Positions 61,801 to 64,000 of a stretch of DNA of 64,000 nt are shown here, piece by piece. The notes under the pieces were generated by a model. It was not told the DNA's origin and did not search any database. It was given only the letters and a program-made list of their open reading frames with translations. Source of the DNA: Mansonella perstans (lineage: Eukaryota > Nematoda > Chromadorea > Rhabditida > Onchocercidae); the NCBI GenBank assembly GCA_037074765.1, contig JBAMDO010000230.1, positions 1 to 64,000 on the forward strand, given 5' to 3'. Position 1 is the first letter of the stretch. Every line of letters starts with the position of its first letter. The translations under genes were made by a program, and so were the position numbers.

Positions 61801-64000
61801 GCTAGTAATGGTGTTTGCCAAAAATGTGGCGGTTCGGCACTAAACTGCCTTACTTTAAAAATTGCTGACCTTGGCTTATCAAAAAAATTGAGAGTAGCTG
61901 ACTGTAGGTAGAGTTTTATTCAAATTTTATGAAAAACAATAAATTTTCTATTCATAAATCACTTGATACCTGGAAGATAAGTCTCTTTACTCTGCATGGA
62001 GTGCGAAAAGATTGTATAGGATAGTCAGGAAATTATATTTTTTTAGAACTTCAATAGTAATGAAAATTTAATTTTCAGGATGAGCGTTGTTGGTACAGTA
62101 CCATATCTTGCTCCGGAAGTAATCCGTGACCGTAAATGTTCCAAAGCAATGGATGTTTGGAGTTTTGGTCTCGTTCTTTGGGAAGTACTAACCGGTGCAA
62201 CACCATTCGAAGGACTGGGTCCTGGGGCTGTGCAACTACAGGTTCAGTTTGTTTCCCACTATCATTTATTGTTTCACGCAATTAACAAGTATATATATAT
62301 AAAATCAAACTTTTTTCTTTTTCAGTTGAATAAATAATGAACATAACTGAATAAATAATGAACATACATTTATCGATCTGATCAGAATTTTCAAGTTTTG
62401 ATTTTGATCAAATCGTCAAAATGACATATATATGAACAGTTGTCGGAGTATTTCTAGATTGGGACATTCGTGAAACAGAAAATCCCTTCTTCATGCCCAC
62501 CAGATTTGAGACTAATAATTGAAAGTTGTTGGCGTGACGACCCACTGCAGAGACCTACTTTCAACGAGTTAATTATTGAGTTAGAGAAATTCGGCAACAA
62601 ATTCCGAACAACGGATCCACATGATCAGACGGTAGGTTCCTTTGAAAGCTTTTTAAAATATTGAAAATGTAGACTTGAAGTGGCTGGATTTAACCATTCT
62701 TTTAATTTACTTGATAGAACTTGTATTTTATGTTTTCTTGAGGAATCTATATATGCATAGTCTTATTCAACTTACGCCGAAGCCATCCTTATTATGTGCG
62801 TAAAATCACCAGATTTTAATGATTATTTCATCATAAAAACTGTTGTTAATTGCTTTTGCAATTCCTAGTTCTTGGAGCGTAGTTTGAACACGCTACGGAA
62901 AAGTATGATGAAAGAAATATCATCAATTGCAAGCGAAATGGCTCGGAAAGCAGAAGAATTACAGAAACGCGAAGAAAAGTAAATCTCTTCGAAGTTTTTT
63001 TTGGGAATACTTCTTAGTTACTTGTTGCAAGGATTTCAGACAGGGATCAGTCGCATTTTCATATAGATATTATTTTTTCAGTTTAAAAAAAGGTGAAAGG
63101 GAACTGAAGCTTAAGACGATGATTTTTGAATTGCAACAGACGTTGTCAGAAAGGCCGCCGAAAGAAAAACCACAACCACCAAAAAGACGGCAGCATCTGA
63201 AATGCGAGGATATTTCTAAACCGTACGGTAGGTTGTCGTTATTTTTTACTTATCAAATTAACTGCATATCATTTGTATGTGCTAATAACTATTTGTATTT
63301 ATTTAATGAAGAACGGTACAGTTTGAACTGCAATAGATTACAAATGCAATGGGTTTTTGATGCAATAGCTCTGCAATTCCTTTATGCTTTGATTTGCGTT
63401 GTAAGGGATTTTTTTTCTTTTTTTATTCAAAACTGCTTGTTATGCTGAACAAGGATAATAACTACTTCATTATTACAAGTAAGTATCAGCTTTATAACAA
63501 TGAAATATAAAGTTATTTTTAGATCTGAAAACTGAGATTTCATTAACGAAGAATGTCCAAATGATCGAATGTAAGTACTTGATGTTCCGAATATCGTTTT
63601 ATATTCCAGAGTAAAATTCAAATGTTTTTTTTTGTTTAACTGGCCGTCATTGTGAAATATTGGTTTGTTGTTGTTGTTTCTATATTAGTTATGAGTGCGC
63701 AGATTGTTTATGTCACGCTATTGTGTTTGGTGTGAACAGTACTAGTTCCAAATGAATAAGATGCTAAAAAGGTTCATCAGCGGATATTCGTTTAATAGAT
63801 ATGTAGCAGAAATTTACCAGATGACATATTTGATGTTGAAAATTGTGTTTGATATTCGTGAACTTGTATTTTTAGTTCTTAACAGAAATAGTGGATCAGG
63901 AATAATGTTGAACGATGTCAGTATAAATGGTTCAACGGATCAGCTATCTGTGATGTCCAACACTAAGCATGTCGTCGATACTTGTTTAGGATTTGCTACA
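58565..64000 (+). CDS. Mixed-lineage kinase (MAP3K) with SH3 domain, 3' end outside the window
   Basis: Fourteen exons are visible: 58565-58663, 59206-59375, about 59592-59729, 60072-60255, 60576-60630, 60961-61071, 61207-61350, 61721-61907, 62079-62241, 62458-62631, 62869-62978, 63082-63227, 63523-63570 and 63876 to the edge. After about 110 residues an SH3 domain runs from NYDYTPKRKDELKL through EEGWWYGEKLDG to GFFPQNHV. The kinase domain follows: GAGGFSVV glycine loop, VAVK lysine, REEASIF helix-C Glu, HRDLKAAN catalytic loop, APEV, DVWSFGLVLWEVLTGATPFEG and RPTF. A coiled-coil-prone Leu/Lys/Glu segment comes next (LERSLNTLRKS .. EELQKREEK), then a Pro/Lys stretch. The order SH3-kinase-zipper identifies MLK, a MAP3K upstream of JNK/p38. 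Oddities are DLG in place of DFG and an insertion of about 25-30 residues before it with CxxC. The exon 2-3 junction is ambiguous. Confidence 0.9.
58811..58846. repeat. Long poly(T) tract in MLK intron 1
   Basis: An uninterrupted run of more than 30 T. Other homopolymers are poly(A) near 53652-53672 and 36899-36919 and poly(T) near 58960-58976. Confidence 0.9.

Overview
The window looks like nuclear DNA of a parasitic nematode, most likely a filarial worm. It is strongly AT-rich, with short exons separated by introns of about 100-2500 bp and TTTTCAG or TTTTTAG acceptors. It carries nematode-type families: an Srt chemoreceptor, a patched-related (PTR) membrane protein, a divergent Cys-loop channel, a signal-peptide Cu/Zn superoxide dismutase, and BEL/Pao and LINE fossils. 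The clade call is inference and no species is assigned. Gene models were joined by hand from open frames, GT/AG signals and intron phase.

Left part (1-38 kb) is gene-poor. A roughly 1.6 kb non-coding repeat opens the window and recurs almost identically at 28.5-30.1 kb. An Srt-like 7TM receptor lies at 4.7-7.2 kb, and its truncated, frameshifted copy lies at 36.5-37.8 kb. A nine-exon Cys-loop channel subunit spans 13.15-19.99 kb, with a dead LINE in its first intron on the opposite strand. A decayed collagen-like exon (minus strand) and a BEL/Pao fragment lie at 21-22.7 kb. An intact extracellular-type Cu/Zn SOD gene is at 24.9-26.5 kb, followed by a decayed copy of its own last exon. From 27 to 36 kb there are a LINE endonuclease scrap, a minisatellite, a large inverted repeat, tandem arrays, and a broken C2H2 zinc-finger gene lying between two halves of a dispersed repeat.

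Right part (38-64 kb) is gene-dense. A 17-exon PTR gene (+, 940 aa) is followed by three genes on the minus strand: cyclin Q, tubulin cofactor E and the AP-1 sigma adaptin. A mixed-lineage kinase gene (+) then starts head-to-head with AP-1 sigma and runs off the right edge. These encode housekeeping or signalling functions: tubulin folding, clathrin-coat sorting, a CDK-partner cyclin, and a MAP3K with SH3, kinase and coiled-coil parts.

No single novel system stands out. The most unusual observations are a perfect hairpin present in only one copy of the large repeat (apparent template switch), the kinase with DLG in place of DFG plus a Cys-containing insertion, the linked functional/dead Srt pair, the SOD exon fossil, and the zinc-finger block lodged in a repeat.
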